Positions 46,355 through 56,045 of a stretch of 64,000 nt of DNA are shown one piece after another. The number at the start of each line of letters is the position of its first letter. Position 1 is the first letter of the stretch. The stretch spans positions 4,774,001 to 4,838,000 of the forward strand of contig NZ_AP021901.1 of assembly GCF_018325905.1 (NCBI RefSeq). Reading direction: 5' to 3'. A program made the translations under genes and the position numbers. The DNA comes from Pseudomonas sp. St316 (lineage in GTDB: Bacteria; Pseudomonadota; Gammaproteobacteria; Pseudomonadales; Pseudomonadaceae). The notes beneath the pieces are model-generated. The model saw only the letters and a program-made list of their open reading frames with translations, searched no databases and was not told the origin of the DNA.

Positions 46355-48858
46355 TGGCACGCTTGCCGCTGTTGCGCCTGTTCAGTCTCGCTGTCCGTCA
46401 ATTGCTTCGCGATGCCCGCGCCGGTGAGTTGCGGGTGTTGTTCTTCGCCCTGCTCGTGGCGGTGGCGGCAAGTACCGCCATCGGTTACTTCGGTGCCCGC
46501 CTCAACGGCGCGATGATGATGCGCGCCACCGAGTTCCTCGGTGCCGACCTGCTGCTTGAAGGCAGCTCTCCCGCTCGTTCGGAGCAGATCCGCAGCGGCA
46601 CCGAACTGGGCCTGGAACACGCCCGGGTCGTGGAGTTCTCCAGTGTCGTGGCCACCGACAATGGCATCCAGCTGTCCAGCGTCAAGGCGGCCGATGACAG
46701 CTACCCCCTGCGCGGCGAGCTGAAAAGCACCCCAACCCCGTTCGCCCCGGAAGAAATCGGTGGACGCCCGAACCCTGGCGAGGCCTGGGTCGAAGCACGG
46801 CTGCTGACGGCACTGGACCTGAAGATCGGCGACAGCATCGACGTTGGCAACCAGACCTTGCGCCTGAGCCGCGTGCTGACTTATGAGCCGGATCGCGCCG
46901 GCAATTTCTACAGCCTCACTCCACGGGTGCTGATCAACCTCAAGGACCTGGAAGCCACCGGCGTCGTTCAACCGGGCAGCCGTGTCAGCTATCGCGACCT
47001 GTGGCGCGGCCCGGCATCGGCGCTGCAAACCTACCGCGACCTGGTCAAGCCTGGCCTTGAAGCCAACCAGCGCCTGCAGGATGCCCGCGATGGCAACCGG
47101 CAGATCGGTGGTGCCCTGGGCAAGGCCGAACGCTACCTGAACATGGCCAGCCTGGTGGCGGTGTTGCTGTCCGGTGTCGCCGTCGCGCTCTCGGCCAACC
47201 GCTTTGCCACCCGACGTTTCGATGCCAGCGCGCTGCTGCGCTGCCTGGGCCTGTCACGCCGGGAAACCATGGTGCTGTTCAGCCTGCAATTGGCGGTGCT
47301 GGGCCTGCTCGCCAGCATCAGTGGCGCCCTGCTCGGCTGGATCGCCCAACTGGGCCTGTTCGCCCTGCTGCATGATCTGCTGCCCACCGCAGTGCCTCCG
47401 GGCGGGTTGTTGCCGGCAGTCGCCGGGATCGGTACAGGGTTGGTGGCGCTGGCGGGGTTCGCCCTGCCGCCACTGGCTGCGCTGGGCCGGGTACCACCGT
47501 TGCGCGTGCTGCGTCGGGACATGCTGCCGATCCCCTCAAGCTCCTGGGTGATCTACGGTGCCGCATTGGGTGCCCTGGGCCTGATCATGTGGCGCCTGAG
47601 CCTGGACCTGGTCCTCACCTTCGCCCTGCTGGGCGGTGGCGTCGTGGCCGCACTGGTGCTTGGCGGCTTGTTGTTGCTGCTGCTCCAGAGCCTGCGTCGC
47701 CTGCTGGCCCGCGCTTCCCTGCCCTGGCGGCTAGGTCTGGGCCAATTGCTGCGTCATCCCTTGGCGGCAGCCGGCCAGGCCTTGGCGTTCGGCCTGATCC
47801 TGCTGTCCATGGCATTGATCGCGTTGTTACGCGGCGAATTGCTGGACACCTGGCAAAACCAGTTGCCAAAAAATGCCCCGAACTATTTCGCCCTGAACAT
47901 CCTGCCCAACGACAAACAGGCGTTCACCGACAAGCTGCTGGCATTGTCGGCGCAATCGGCCCCGCTCTACCCCGTGGTCCCCGGGCGCCTGATCAGCATC
48001 AATGGCGAACCGGCCACGGAGTTCGTCACCAAGGACTCGGCGGGTGACCGGGCGCTGCAACGCGACCTGAGCCTGACCTGGGCCGCGGACCTGCCGGCGG
48101 GCAACATCGTCACCGCAGGGACCTGGTGGCCGCAGCAGCCACCGGACGAGATCCCGGGGGTTTCGGTGGAAGGCAAAGTGGCCGAGAACCTCAAGATCAA
48201 GCTGGGCGACCGCCTGGTGTTCAGCGTGGGCGGCGTCAACCGTGAAGCGAAGGTCACCAGCCTGCGGGAGATCAACTGGGACAATTTCCAGCCCAACTTC
48301 TTCATGATCTTCCAGCCCGGCACATTGAAGGATCTGCCAGCGACCTATCTCACCAGTTTCTACCTGGCGTCGGGCCACGACCAACAGATCGTCGACCTGT
48401 CCCGGGCCTTTCCGGCAGTGACGATCCTGCAAGTCGAGGCCCTGCTCGAGCAACTGCGCAGCATCCTGGCCCAGGTGACCCTGGCGGTGGAATATGTGTT
48501 GCTGTTTGTGCTGGCAGCGGGGATGGCGGTGTTGTTTTCCGGCCTGCAGGCGACCCTCGACGAGCGCATTCGCCAAGGCGCGCTATTGCGCGCACTGGGC
48601 GCCGAACGGCCCCTGTTGGTCAAGGCCCGGCGTATCGAGTTCGGCCTGCTGGGCGCCGTCAGCGGCCTGCTCGCGGCCCTGGGTTCGGAGCTGGTGAGCC
48701 TGGTGCTTTACCGGTACGCCTTCGACCTGCCCTGGCATCCGCATCCATGGCTGTTGGCATTGCCGCTGCTGGGGGCCTTGTTGATCGGCGCGGCCGGGGT
48801 GTTTGGCACCCGTCGAGCGCTCAATGCCAGCCCGCTGACAGTATTGCGCGAGGGTTGA
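46354..48858 (+). CDS. ybbP: FtsX-like ABC permease YbbP
   Basis: An 834-aa inner-membrane protein. Two FtsX domains and a large periplasmic part, with helices near 20-45, 260-290, 315-345, 360-385, 400-430, 475-500, 715-735, 760-785 and 800-820. The sequence [21 protein letters not shown] and NLMAS-like stretches are typical of the YbbP group. ATG 46354 overlaps the ybbA stop by one base. Together with YbbA and TesA it forms a conserved cluster thought to handle lipid or toxic metabolites in the envelope; the substrate is unknown. Confidence 0.9.
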   Translation: MARLPLLRLFSLAVRQLLRDARAGELRVLFFALLVAVAASTAIGYFGARLNGAMMMRATEFLGADLLLEGSSPARSEQIRSGTELGLEHARVVEFSSVVATDNGIQLSSVKAADDSYPLRGELKSTPTPFAPEEIGGRPNPGEAWVEARLLTALDLKIGDSIDVGNQTLRLSRVLTYEPDRAGNFYSLTPRVLINLKDLEATGVVQPGSRVSYRDLWRGPASALQTYRDLVKPGLEANQRLQDARDGNRQIGGALGKAERYLNMASLVAVLLSGVAVALSANRFATRRFDASALLRCLGLSRRETMVLFSLQLAVLGLLASISGALLGWIAQLGLFALLHDLLPTAVPPGGLLPAVAGIGTGLVALAGFALPPLAALGRVPPLRVLRRDMLPIPSSSWVIYGAALGALGLIMWRLSLDLVLTFALLGGGVVAALVLGGLLLLLLQSLRRLLARASLPWRLGLGQLLRHPLAAAGQALAFGLILLSMALIALLRGELLDTWQNQLPKNAPNYFALNILPNDKQAFTDKLLALSAQSAPLYPVVPGRLISINGEPATEFVTKDSAGDRALQRDLSLTWAADLPAGNIVTAGTWWPQQPPDEIPGVSVEGKVAENLKIKLGDRLVFSVGGVNREAKVTSLREINWDNFQPNFFMIFQPGTLKDLPATYLTSFYLASGHDQQIVDLSRAFPAVTILQVEALLEQLRSILAQVTLAVEYVLLFVLAAGMAVLFSGLQATLDERIRQGALLRALGAERPLLVKARRIEFGLLGAVSGLLAALGSELVSLVLYRYAFDLPWHPHPWLLALPLLGALLIGAAGVFGTRRALNASPLTVLREG

Positions 48859-48892
48859 TAGACTCCCGACTTCGCTATCACAAGAAGTTGCC

Positions 48893-49390
48893 ATGAGCCG
48901 TTATCGCCCACCCCGCACCGCCGGCACCGCGCTGATCACCCCCGAGGGTGAAGCGCGGATGCGCGCTGAATTCCATGAGCTGTGGCATGTGCGCCGTCCC
49001 CAGGTGACCCAGGCGGTCAGCGAGGCGGCGGCACAGGGTGATCGTTCGGAAAACGCCGAATACACCTACGGCAAGAAAATGCTGCGGGAAATCGACAGTC
49101 GCGTGCGCTTCCTCACCAAGCGCCTCGAGGCGCTCAAAGTGGTCAGTGAAAAACCCAGCGATCCGAACAAGGTGTACTTCGGCGCCTGGGTGACGGTGGA
49201 AGATGAGGATGGCAAGCAATCACGCTATCGCATCGTCGGCCCGGACGAGTTGGACCTGAAGCAGAACCTGATCAGTATCGACTCACCGTTGGCACGGGCC
49301 CTGATCGGCAAGGCCCTGGACGCCGAGGTCAGCGTACAGACGCCTACCGGCGAGAAACGGGTCTACATCGTGGACATCGCGTATCCGTAA
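48893..49390 (+). CDS. greB: Transcript-cleavage factor GreB
   Basis: A 165-aa GreB. The tip motif is [19 protein letters not shown] with both catalytic acidic residues (Asp and Glu). The C-terminal domain reads [27 protein letters not shown] and [13 protein letters not shown]. The [19 protein letters not shown] segment separates GreB from GreA. It lies 35 bp after ybbP on the same strand. A second, non-canonical Gre-like factor is encoded at 36656-37144. Confidence 0.95.
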   Translation: MSRYRPPRTAGTALITPEGEARMRAEFHELWHVRRPQVTQAVSEAAAQGDRSENAEYTYGKKMLREIDSRVRFLTKRLEALKVVSEKPSDPNKVYFGAWVTVEDEDGKQSRYRIVGPDELDLKQNLISIDSPLARALIGKALDAEVSVQTPTGEKRVYIVDIAYP

Positions 49391-49398
49391 TCCTCGCC

Positions 49399-49707
49399 TC
49401 AGCGGCGCGTGATCAATCCCTGCCGGGCGACACGGGTCAACTGCCGGATCATTTCAGGAGCGTCCGCCGCACAGGGGGACTGGATGACGGCCAGGTCGAA
49501 ACTGTCATTGGCGAACCGCGCCAGTGACTCGCCGTCTTCGACAAACTGGATCAGGAAAGCAGCGGGCCCATGGTTACGACGCGGCCAGCCGTCGAGATAG
49601 CGCAGGAGCGTTGGCTGGTGGGTGCCGCCCAGGAGAATTTTCGGGTTGCGTTGCACAAGGTTCGCCGTGATCGGCGCAAGACGTACTAGGGGGCTGGGTG
49701 CGTTCAT
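49399..49707 (-). CDS. Conserved hypothetical protein
   Basis: A 102-aa protein, start ATG 49707 (MNAPSPLVRLAPITANLVQ). It has no signal or membrane segment. The C-terminal half (FANDSFDLAVIQSPCAADAPEMIRQLTRVARQGLITRR) vaguely resembles the last strands of a Rossmann methyltransferase, but no SAM motif is present. I do not assign a function. It converges with greB, 8 bp between stops. Confidence 0.65.
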   Translation of the reverse strand: MNAPSPLVRLAPITANLVQRNPKILLGGTHQPTLLRYLDGWPRRNHGPAAFLIQFVEDGESLARFANDSFDLAVIQSPCAADAPEMIRQLTRVARQGLITRR

Positions 49708-50178
49708 CGTGTCGTGTCTCTGCCTCAAAAGTCTGCATGGCAGGTGAGAGGCAACACCGAACCAGCGCTTTAGCGGTATTTCGAAGCCCTGTCTTCGGCT
49801 TCTATCGGCAACTGGATGAGTCACCTGGCGCCCCGCAAGTAGCTGTTTAAATCGGCGCATGAGCGGCATCCTAGAGAAGCTGACCGACCAGTGTCAAGAA
49901 TCACGCCCCATAAAAAGACCCGTACAAGACGGTAATGCTGTTTTCTGATTATCTGTTCCGAGAGGCGTGGGTTGGTGTGTATATCCGTTGCTGCGGTAAC
50001 GGCTGCTGGCGGTTCCGCTCTTACAGCGGGTCACTTTTGGAAGAGCGCCAAAAGTAACCAAAAGCGCTCTGCCCCACCACTCGGCACCTCGCTTAGGCTC
50101 GGTGTGCCCCAGATCAACGTCCACCGCGAGGCGGCCTGACAGCCGACCTGGCTCTCCCGTTCGTACTCCGATCCCATT

Positions 50179-50268
50179 GTGGGAGCGAGCCTGCTCGCGA
50201 AAACGGCGGCACATCCAGCGCTGATGCAAGCTGATCCACCGCTATCGCGAGCAAGCTTTGCTCCCACA
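50179..50268. repeat. REPIN-like doublet nested in the island (first)
   Basis: GTGGGAGCGAGCCTGCTCG and (reverse complement) GTGGGAGCAAAGCTTGCTCG flank about 45 bp. Confidence 0.87.
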
Positions 50269-50312
50269 GGGATTTGCAGTGGCCGCAAATCTGTAGATCG
50301 TCACCGACCAGT

Positions 50313-50400
50313 GTGGGAGCGAGCTTGCTCGCGATGGCGATGGCACAGTCGATGAATAGGTTGAATGCTCCGGCCTCTTCGCGAGCAAGCTCGCTCCCAC
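50313..50400. repeat. REPIN-like doublet nested in the island (second)
   Basis: GTGGGAGCGAGCTTGCTCG and its mirror image flank about 40 bp, 45 bp after the first doublet. Confidence 0.9.
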
Positions 50401-50733
50401 AGGAGAAATGCGGTCCCCATCAAGAGCCAGGTCGGCTATCAGGCCGCCTCGCGGTGGACGTTGGTCTCGGCGCCCCGTTAACCACGCTGGCCGAACGCAG
50501 GCATTGTGGAGTGGGCCCACGGAGCAATGCCGGAGTGAGGGCATGCCGAGCCTAAGCGAGGCACCGAGTGGTGGGGCAGAAGCGCTTTGGTTACTTTTGA
50601 CTGGGCCGGCTTCCGGGCTTTTCAAAAGTGACCCGCCGTAAGGGCGGAACCCTAAGCCGCCGTTACCGCAGCAACGGATACACACACGATCCATCCGGAA
50701 AAAGGCGAGTAGATTTTTCCAAAAAAAGACCCC

Positions 50734-50774
50734 AAAAAAACGGCGCTTCCCATTTCTGGAAGAAGCGCCGTTTT
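50734..50774 (-). terminator. Rho-independent terminator of doxX
   Basis: AAAACGGCGCTTC and GAAGCGCCGTTTT (13 bp) flank a 12-nt loop; the A-run 50734-50740 is a T-run on the minus strand. Nearly identical to the htpX terminator at 21805-21847, including bases outside the stem. Confidence 0.9.
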
Positions 50775-50826
50775 CCTAAGTGACCAGCATTACGTACAAG
50801 ACGAGCCTCGAATTCAAATCGAGCAA

Positions 50827-51261
50827 TCAACCCGCGATGGCGCGATCGACCGACAGCTTGCCCGCACCCTCGACCAGCACGGCAAGACTGCCCGCCAGCA
50901 ACGCCAGGGCAAACTCATAACCGTTGTTGGCCATGAACAAGCCGTTACCGATGTGCACGGAGAAAATCGCCACCAGCGACAGGAAGGCCAGGCCCAGTGC
51001 CGCAGGACGCGCCAGCAGGCCGATGATCAGCGCCAGGCCGGCGAAAAACTCCGTACCGCCCGCCAGTGTCGCCATCACGTAGCCCGGGGTCAGGCCGATG
51101 CTTTCCATCCACTGCGCCGTGCCTGCCAGGCCATAGCCACCGAACAAGCCGAAGAGTTTCTGCGAGCCGTGGGCAGCGAATATGACACCAACGGCGATGC
51201 GCAGGACAGTCAGGCCGTAGCCTGCGCGGGTAGACAAGACTTTATTGATCAACGAGCTCAT
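50827..51261 (-). CDS. DoxX-family membrane protein
   Basis: A 144-aa inner-membrane protein with four hydrophobic helices (about 17-35, 62-82, 84-104 and 115-133). The family motif FAAHGSQKLFGLFGGYGLAGTAQWME is clear. DoxX proteins are linked to redox stress and thiosulfate:quinone oxidoreductase-like complexes; the specific role is not known. ATG 51261. It is probably transcribed from its own promoter in the AT-rich 100-bp gap. Confidence 0.85.
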   Translation of the reverse strand: MSSLINKVLSTRAGYGLTVLRIAVGVIFAAHGSQKLFGLFGGYGLAGTAQWMESIGLTPGYVMATLAGGTEFFAGLALIIGLLARPAALGLAFLSLVAIFSVHIGNGLFMANNGYEFALALLAGSLAVLVEGAGKLSVDRAIAG

Positions 51262-51361
51262 GCGGGTTCATCCCTAGGTGTGTGGTTGTTGGTCGCTATA
51301 TTAATCAAAAAAACTTGTACCTAAAGCGCAAAAAATGCGAGATATAAATCGAATTTATCGA

Positions 51362-52783
51362 TTATTTTCGCTGGACAACCTTTTGATCTCCAGGTTCCAG
51401 CGACTCTCGCTCCCGATCAAACGCCAAATAGTACTTATTGACACTATTAACGTAGCTGACGGCGCCCATTCCTACCTGCTCCATGGCAATACGCTCGACT
51501 TGGAAAAACCACTGGTTGGGGTTCAGTCCCCGCCGCCGAGCCTCGGCTCGCATGCCTTGGACCCGCTCGGGCCCCATGTTGTAGGCAGCCAGGACGAAGG
51601 CCATGCGCTCACGCTCGTTGAGCTTGGGGCTGGCAAAGAACTTGCGACGGATGAGGGCCAGGTACTTGGCGCCGGCCTGCACATTGGCATCCAGGTTCTG
51701 GATGTTATCGACCCCGACTCGCTGGGCCGCCGACGGGGTGATCTGCATCAGGCCGGTGGGGCCACCGCCATTGCGGGCATTGGGTTGCAGGGCTGACTCC
51801 TTGAAGGCCAGGGCCGCCAGGTTGAGCCAGTCCATGCCTTGGGCATCGGCATGCTTTTGCAGTACCGGGCGCAGTTTCTCCAGGCGTTGGCGATCAGCCC
51901 GGGCCAACGGATAGTGGACCTGGTACAAACGACGGTAAATGCGCAGGAATGCCGCGTCCTCGTTGGCGGGCACCTTGTAGGTCGCCAGGAATCGGTCGAT
52001 GCTCGCCCGCAGCATGGCGGCGTCACGACGAACGAACCAATACTCGTCACCCGGCTCGCCGATCAGCACCTGACGGTCGAAGCGCAACTTGGGCAGGATC
52101 TTGCTCCAGCGCTCGGCGATGGGCTGCTCGACGATGGTCAAATGGAAAATCCCACCTTGGACCATTTCCAGGACATCCTCCACAGCCAAGGTGGGATCAA
52201 CCCATTCGACCTTCACCGGCGGCAGCTTGAGCAGCGCCAGCTTCTGGTTGATCTGGCTCACCGCGTCCCCCGCCGCGCTGCCGTTGGGCAGGGCCAGGGT
52301 CTTGCCGGAAAGTTGCTCCACACGGGTGTAGCGCTTCTCGCCCTTGATACCCACCAGCAGTAACGGCACGTTGGTACGGATCGGATCGCTGGTGCTGACT
52401 GCATGGCCGGCCTGCGGCTCGAGCAACTCACCCGGCGCCACGAGATCGCCCTCCCCGCGCTGCAAAGCGCCGAGCAACTGGTCCTTGGCCATGGGGATGA
52501 TCTTGAGGGTGATGTCCTGGCCATCCCGGGCGTGGCCGTTGAGGTATTGCTCGAAGGCTCGCAGCCGATGGTATTCGACGCCAATGGGTTGGCCCTGGAC
52601 TTCACCGGAGCTGTTGCGGCTCTGGTTGACCAAAACCTTCAACACACGGCTACTGCGGATTTGCGCCAGGTCGCGCACCGTGCCCGGCGCCACCGCCTGC
52701 ACTGGCCCAGGCAGCCGCGCTTCGGCCGGCATTGGCAACAACAGCGAACAACACAACAGTAGCAATACCTGGGGACGTGTCAT
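51362..52783 (-). CDS. MltF-like membrane-bound lytic transglycosylase (MltF2)
   Basis: A 473-aa murein lytic transglycosylase. Signal peptide MTRPQVLLLLCCSLLLPMPA. A periplasmic substrate-binding (SBP_bac_3) domain at about 35-275 is followed by an SLT domain at about 305-440. The catalytic Glu is in LAALAFKESALQPNARNGG, and GPTGLMQITPSAAQRVGV and VLAAYNMGPERV follow. It cleaves glycan strands to 1,6-anhydro-muropeptides. P. aeruginosa has two MltF paralogues; gene order (next to tatD and a chemoreceptor) suggests the MltF2 type. ATG 52783 with GGAG. Confidence 0.88.
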   Translation of the reverse strand: MTRPQVLLLLCCSLLLPMPAEARLPGPVQAVAPGTVRDLAQIRSSRVLKVLVNQSRNSSGEVQGQPIGVEYHRLRAFEQYLNGHARDGQDITLKIIPMAKDQLLGALQRGEGDLVAPGELLEPQAGHAVSTSDPIRTNVPLLLVGIKGEKRYTRVEQLSGKTLALPNGSAAGDAVSQINQKLALLKLPPVKVEWVDPTLAVEDVLEMVQGGIFHLTIVEQPIAERWSKILPKLRFDRQVLIGEPGDEYWFVRRDAAMLRASIDRFLATYKVPANEDAAFLRIYRRLYQVHYPLARADRQRLEKLRPVLQKHADAQGMDWLNLAALAFKESALQPNARNGGGPTGLMQITPSAAQRVGVDNIQNLDANVQAGAKYLALIRRKFFASPKLNERERMAFVLAAYNMGPERVQGMRAEARRRGLNPNQWFFQVERIAMEQVGMGAVSYVNSVNKYYLAFDRERESLEPGDQKVVQRK

Positions 52784-53019
52784 CCACTCTCCGGAAGGGA
52801 TACTGCGGACCGCCTCCCTTGGAAATCGAGGCTGGGTCGACAGAAACAGAGCGCCTGGGGCGCTGAAAAAGTGCGGAAGACTGGCACAGTGATGGCTTTT
52901 ATACCAACCCAATGTGTCTCGCGGCCTTAACAGACAGCCTCAACTTGTTGTAGTTCTTGGCTTTTCTTATAAATCCACAGCTCTGATATGCTTTCCGGCC
53001 TTTGGGCCGAGGTAGCACC

Positions 53020-53826
53020 ATGCAACTCATCGATATCGGCGTCAACCTGACCAACCCCAGTTTCGCCGACAAACATCAAGCGGTGCTCGAACGCGCCTAT
53101 GCATCCGGGGTCTGCCAACTGGTCTTGACCGGCACCAGTATCGAGGGCAGCGAACAGGCTCTGGAGCTGTGCCAACGCCTCGACGACACGGGCGAGAGAC
53201 TGTTTTCCACCGCTGGCATTCACCCTCACAGCGCCAGCGACTGGACCGCCGACAGCGCCCGGCACCTCAAGGATCTGTTGATGCACAGCCGCGTGCGCGC
53301 GGTGGGCGAATGCGGGCTGGACTTCAACCGGGACTTCTCTCCCCGACCACAACAGGAAAAGGTCCTGGAAGAACACCTCGCCTTGGCGGTCCAATTGCAA
53401 TTGCCGGTGTTCCTGCATGAACGCGATGCCGATCAGCGCTTGCTGGACATCCTCCGGGATTTTCGCGATCAATTGCCGGCGGCCGTGGTGCACTGCTTTA
53501 CCGGTGAAAAAAAGGCGCTGTTCAGCTACCTCGACCTGGACCTGCACATTGGCATCACTGGCTGGATCTGTGACGAACGCAGGGGTACGCACCTGCACCC
53601 GTTGGTGCGCGAGATACCCCGCGGTCGGCTGATGCTCGAAAGTGACGCACCGTACCTGCTGCCCCGCACGCTGCGGCCCAAACCCAAGAATGGCCGCAAC
53701 GAACCGGCCTACCTGAGCGAAGTCCTGCGCGAAGTGGCCTTGCACCGGGGCGAAACCCAGGAAGACCTGGCTGCCCACAGCACCGCCTGCGCCCGGGCGT
53801 TCTTCGGGTTGCCGACTCTCTCCTGA
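53020..53826 (+). CDS. tatD: TatD-family metal-dependent 3'-exonuclease
   Basis: A 268-aa TIM-barrel hydrolase. Metal ligands of the family are seen in [57 protein letters not shown] and [13 protein letters not shown]. The DIGVNL start (not HxH) fits TatD proper. E. coli TatD is a 3'-5' single-strand exonuclease acting in oxidative DNA repair. ATG 53020 follows a GAGG. Divergent from the lytic transglycosylase gene. Confidence 0.9.
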   Translation: MQLIDIGVNLTNPSFADKHQAVLERAYASGVCQLVLTGTSIEGSEQALELCQRLDDTGERLFSTAGIHPHSASDWTADSARHLKDLLMHSRVRAVGECGLDFNRDFSPRPQQEKVLEEHLALAVQLQLPVFLHERDADQRLLDILRDFRDQLPAAVVHCFTGEKKALFSYLDLDLHIGITGWICDERRGTHLHPLVREIPRGRLMLESDAPYLLPRTLRPKPKNGRNEPAYLSEVLREVALHRGETQEDLAAHSTACARAFFGLPTLS

Positions 53827-53851
53827 CCTCTACAGGTCCCACAAGGGATCT

Positions 53852-53915
53852 GGTTGTCTGTGGGCCCACAACAAAACCCAGGCTTCGTGTTGTCTGTTGA
53901 CCCACATCAAAATCC
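53852..53915. repeat. Imperfect 28-bp direct repeat upstream of the chemoreceptor gene
   Basis: GGTTGTCTGTGGGCCCACAA (53852) and TGTTGTCTGTTGACCCACAT (53888) begin two related units, each ending in CAAAAYCC, 36 bp apart. They lie 70-130 bp before the methyl-accepting protein gene. Confidence 0.6.
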
Positions 53916-53984
53916 CGTCACCTGAGTAGCGGCAAAATAATGGCACCTTGCCAATGCTGTTTCCGCTATCAGAGAAGACCTTCC

Positions 53985-55466
53985 ATGGGTGCCTGGCTTA
54001 GCAATATCTCGCTGAAATACAAATTCTGGGCGGTCAATGCGGTCGCCTTTGTCACGACCTTGCTGCTGGTGCTCTACGCGGTGCACCTCGAACAGCAGGC
54101 GCGCAACCACGCGGCCCAGGCGAATGCCCAGGCCCAGGCACACCTGCTGGATGCCTGGCCTGCCGGAGCGCCCTTGCCCAAGGTCGACTATCTCCTGGCA
54201 TTCCAGCGCGACCAGGTCCCCGTTCTCAACAAACAACCGTTGCCTTCGCTGGCCCAAGCCAATGGCTGGGTCGAACTCGACACCGCGCTGCTGTTTGGCG
54301 ATGACCCGCTGCTGGGCGCCCAAGTGATCCATCGAGGTGACGGCCAACAACTCGCCGTGCTGGCCCAAGGTGTGAGCCTGGGCCAAGTGTTCGGTGAACA
54401 CTTCAGCCAATACGCCGTGGCAGTGTTCGTGTTGATGTTGGCGATGCTGGGCGCGTCGCAGCTGTTGATCCGTTTTTTGCTCAGCCAGCTCAATACGCTC
54501 AAAGACGTGATGCTGCACGTGGAAAAAACCGGTGACCTGTCCGCCCGCGTGCCCCTGGCCTGCAAGGATGAAGTGGGCCAGATGGCGGCGGCGTTCAACG
54601 CCATGCAGGCCGGTTATCAACGGGTGGTCGACACCGTTGCCAGCACCGCCCGACAATTGGACAGTGGCGCAGCGCGCCTGGCGTCGAGCATGAACGATGT
54701 TCGCCACGGCATGCTCGGCCAGCAAAGCGAAACCGATCAGGCGGCCACGGCGATCAACGAAATGTCCGCCACGGTTTATCACATCGCCCAGCATGCCGGC
54801 GCCACCCGCGACCTGTCGAAAACCGCTGACACCCTGGCGGGCAATGGCCACGAAGTGGTCGGCCGGGTGCAACAGTCGATCACCGGGTTGTCTTCGGGTG
54901 TGCAGCAGACCGCCGAAATGATCCAGCGCCTGGCCGAAGACAGCCAGAAGATCAACAGCGTGGTCAGTGTGATCCACAGCATCGCCGAACAAACCAATCT
55001 GCTGGCCCTGAACGCGGCCATCGAAGCCGCGCGGGCCGGGGACATGGGCCGCGGTTTTGCCGTGGTGGCCGACGAGGTGCGCAACCTGGCCAAGCGGGTG
55101 CAGACCTCCACGGATGAAATCACCACCATGATTGCGGCGCTGCAAGCCGGGACCCGGGACGCGGTGGACTTTATGCAGGAGAGTTCGCTCAAGGCTGACG
55201 ATTGCGTGCAACAGGCCCGCGAGGCCGGCGATGCGTTGGCACAAATCACCGCAGCGGTAGCGCAAATGCGCGAGAGCAACACCCAGATCGCGGTCGCGGC
55301 CGAGCAGCAAAGCCATGTCGCCGAGGAAATGAACCGGGCGGTGGTGAGTATTCGCGACGTAACCGAGAATACCGTGCGCCAAACCGTCGATTCAGCCACC
55401 ACCAGCCATGAACTGGCGACATTGGCGGGCGAGTTGAGCAAGGCGATTGGGCAGTTGAAGCTTTAG
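53985..55466 (+). CDS. Methyl-accepting chemotaxis protein
   Basis: A 493-aa chemoreceptor. Membrane helices at about 14-34 and 138-158 enclose a periplasmic domain of only about 100 residues. A HAMP domain (about 160-215) and the signalling coiled coil follow. The hairpin tip is [38 protein letters not shown] in type (positions about 335-372); DMGRG replaces the commoner EQGRG. The ligand is unknown. ATG 53985 has a clear ribosome-binding site; the frame is open 45 bp upstream. A 27-bp palindrome follows the gene. Confidence 0.9.
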   Translation: MGAWLSNISLKYKFWAVNAVAFVTTLLLVLYAVHLEQQARNHAAQANAQAQAHLLDAWPAGAPLPKVDYLLAFQRDQVPVLNKQPLPSLAQANGWVELDTALLFGDDPLLGAQVIHRGDGQQLAVLAQGVSLGQVFGEHFSQYAVAVFVLMLAMLGASQLLIRFLLSQLNTLKDVMLHVEKTGDLSARVPLACKDEVGQMAAAFNAMQAGYQRVVDTVASTARQLDSGAARLASSMNDVRHGMLGQQSETDQAATAINEMSATVYHIAQHAGATRDLSKTADTLAGNGHEVVGRVQQSITGLSSGVQQTAEMIQRLAEDSQKINSVVSVIHSIAEQTNLLALNAAIEAARAGDMGRGFAVVADEVRNLAKRVQTSTDEITTMIAALQAGTRDAVDFMQESSLKADDCVQQAREAGDALAQITAAVAQMRESNTQIAVAAEQQSHVAEEMNRAVVSIRDVTENTVRQTVDSATTSHELATLAGELSKAIGQLKL

Positions 55467-55509
55467 AGCGTTGGCTTGCCCTAGTCCTGCTGTGGTGAGG
55501 GGTTTCTCT

Positions 55510-55536
55510 CTGTGGGAGCAAGGCTTGCTCCCACAG
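55510..55536. terminator. 27-bp perfect palindrome after the chemoreceptor gene
   Basis: CTGTGGGAGCAAG and CTTGCTCCCACAG are perfect complements with a 1-nt centre. It is a REP pair with its spacer lost. It can form a very stable hairpin and may stop transcription, though no T-run follows. Confidence 0.55.
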
Positions 55537-55659
55537 ATAAGTCCCTCGCCATAACAGCAAAACTGTATGGCCGCCTATCGCTTCGATAGCCAACCGCGAT
55601 TCGCCGCCCTGTTCGGCCAGGCCTATTCTTGGGTTATTCAGAACTCAAGGAACAGCATC

Positions 55660-56034
55660 ATGGGCAAACGTCACCCCAATCTTGCGGCCTGGCAATGGCG
55701 CGCCTACCCAGACAATCATCGGCACCCCACCAACCTGGTGTTGCACCTGATTGCCGTGCCGCTGTTCATCATCGCTTTGCTGCTGATTGTGTCGGGGGTG
55801 TTCAGCTTGAGCCTGGGCGATGTCGCCATCGGCATCATCGGCCTGCTCGCGGCACTCGGCTTGCAGCGTCACGGACACAGCCTGGAGGCCCAGGCCTCCG
55901 AGCCGTTCAGCGATCGCAAGGATGCCGTGTCACGCCTGCTGGTGGAACAGTTCCTGACGTTTCCACGGTTCTTTCTCAGCGGTGGCTGGTGGCGAGCCTG
56001 GCGGGAGCGCCACCGTCACAACCGCAAGCCTTGA
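55660..56034 (+). CDS. Mpo1-like/DUF962 small membrane protein
   Basis: A 124-aa protein with two hydrophobic helices (about 29-50 and 54-72). The conserved motif HRHPTNLVLHLIAVPLF and LQRHGHSLEAQASEPFSDRKD place it in the DUF962/Mpo1 family. The yeast relative is an Fe-dependent dioxygenase of fatty-acid alpha-oxidation; the histidines are kept here, but activity in bacteria is untested. ATG 55660 gives MGKRHPNLAAW; GGAAC precedes it. Confidence 0.8.
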   Translation: MGKRHPNLAAWQWRAYPDNHRHPTNLVLHLIAVPLFIIALLLIVSGVFSLSLGDVAIGIIGLLAALGLQRHGHSLEAQASEPFSDRKDAVSRLLVEQFLTFPRFFLSGGWWRAWRERHRHNRKP

Positions 56035-56045
56035 CCGGAGCAGCC

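Larger units (their letters stand above)
49974..50690. repeat. Large inverted-repeat element with nested REPINs
   Basis: Left end GTGTGTATATCCGTTGCTGC plus GGTAACGG; right end CCGTTACCGCAGCAACGGAT plus ACACACAC. Both arms continue inwards through a shared stretch (CAAAAGTAACCAAAAGCGCT on the left; CCCCACCACTCGG) to CCACCGCGAGGCGGCCTGA. The right arm carries an extra ~75 bp. The same ends bound the 113-bp element at 21874-21986. No transposase is encoded. Confidence 0.75.
49708..50826. other. Gene-free repeat island
   Basis: About 1.1 kb without a credible protein gene. It consists of two inverted arms (49974-50165 and 50408-50690) with the same terminal sequence, two REPIN doublets in the middle, and a terminator on the right (50734-50774). 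Short frames inside are reading-frame artefacts of the repeats. Confidence 0.8.

Noticed and set aside
45055..47028. A 657-codon open frame on the minus strand
   Set aside because: Only its last 201 codons (TesA) look like protein. The rest runs antisense to ybbA/ybbP and is repetitive in composition, a high-GC shadow frame.
50408..50641. 77-codon frame inside the repeat island
   Set aside because: The frame follows the repeat sequence, has no ribosome-binding site or domain, and is interrupted in the other arm.
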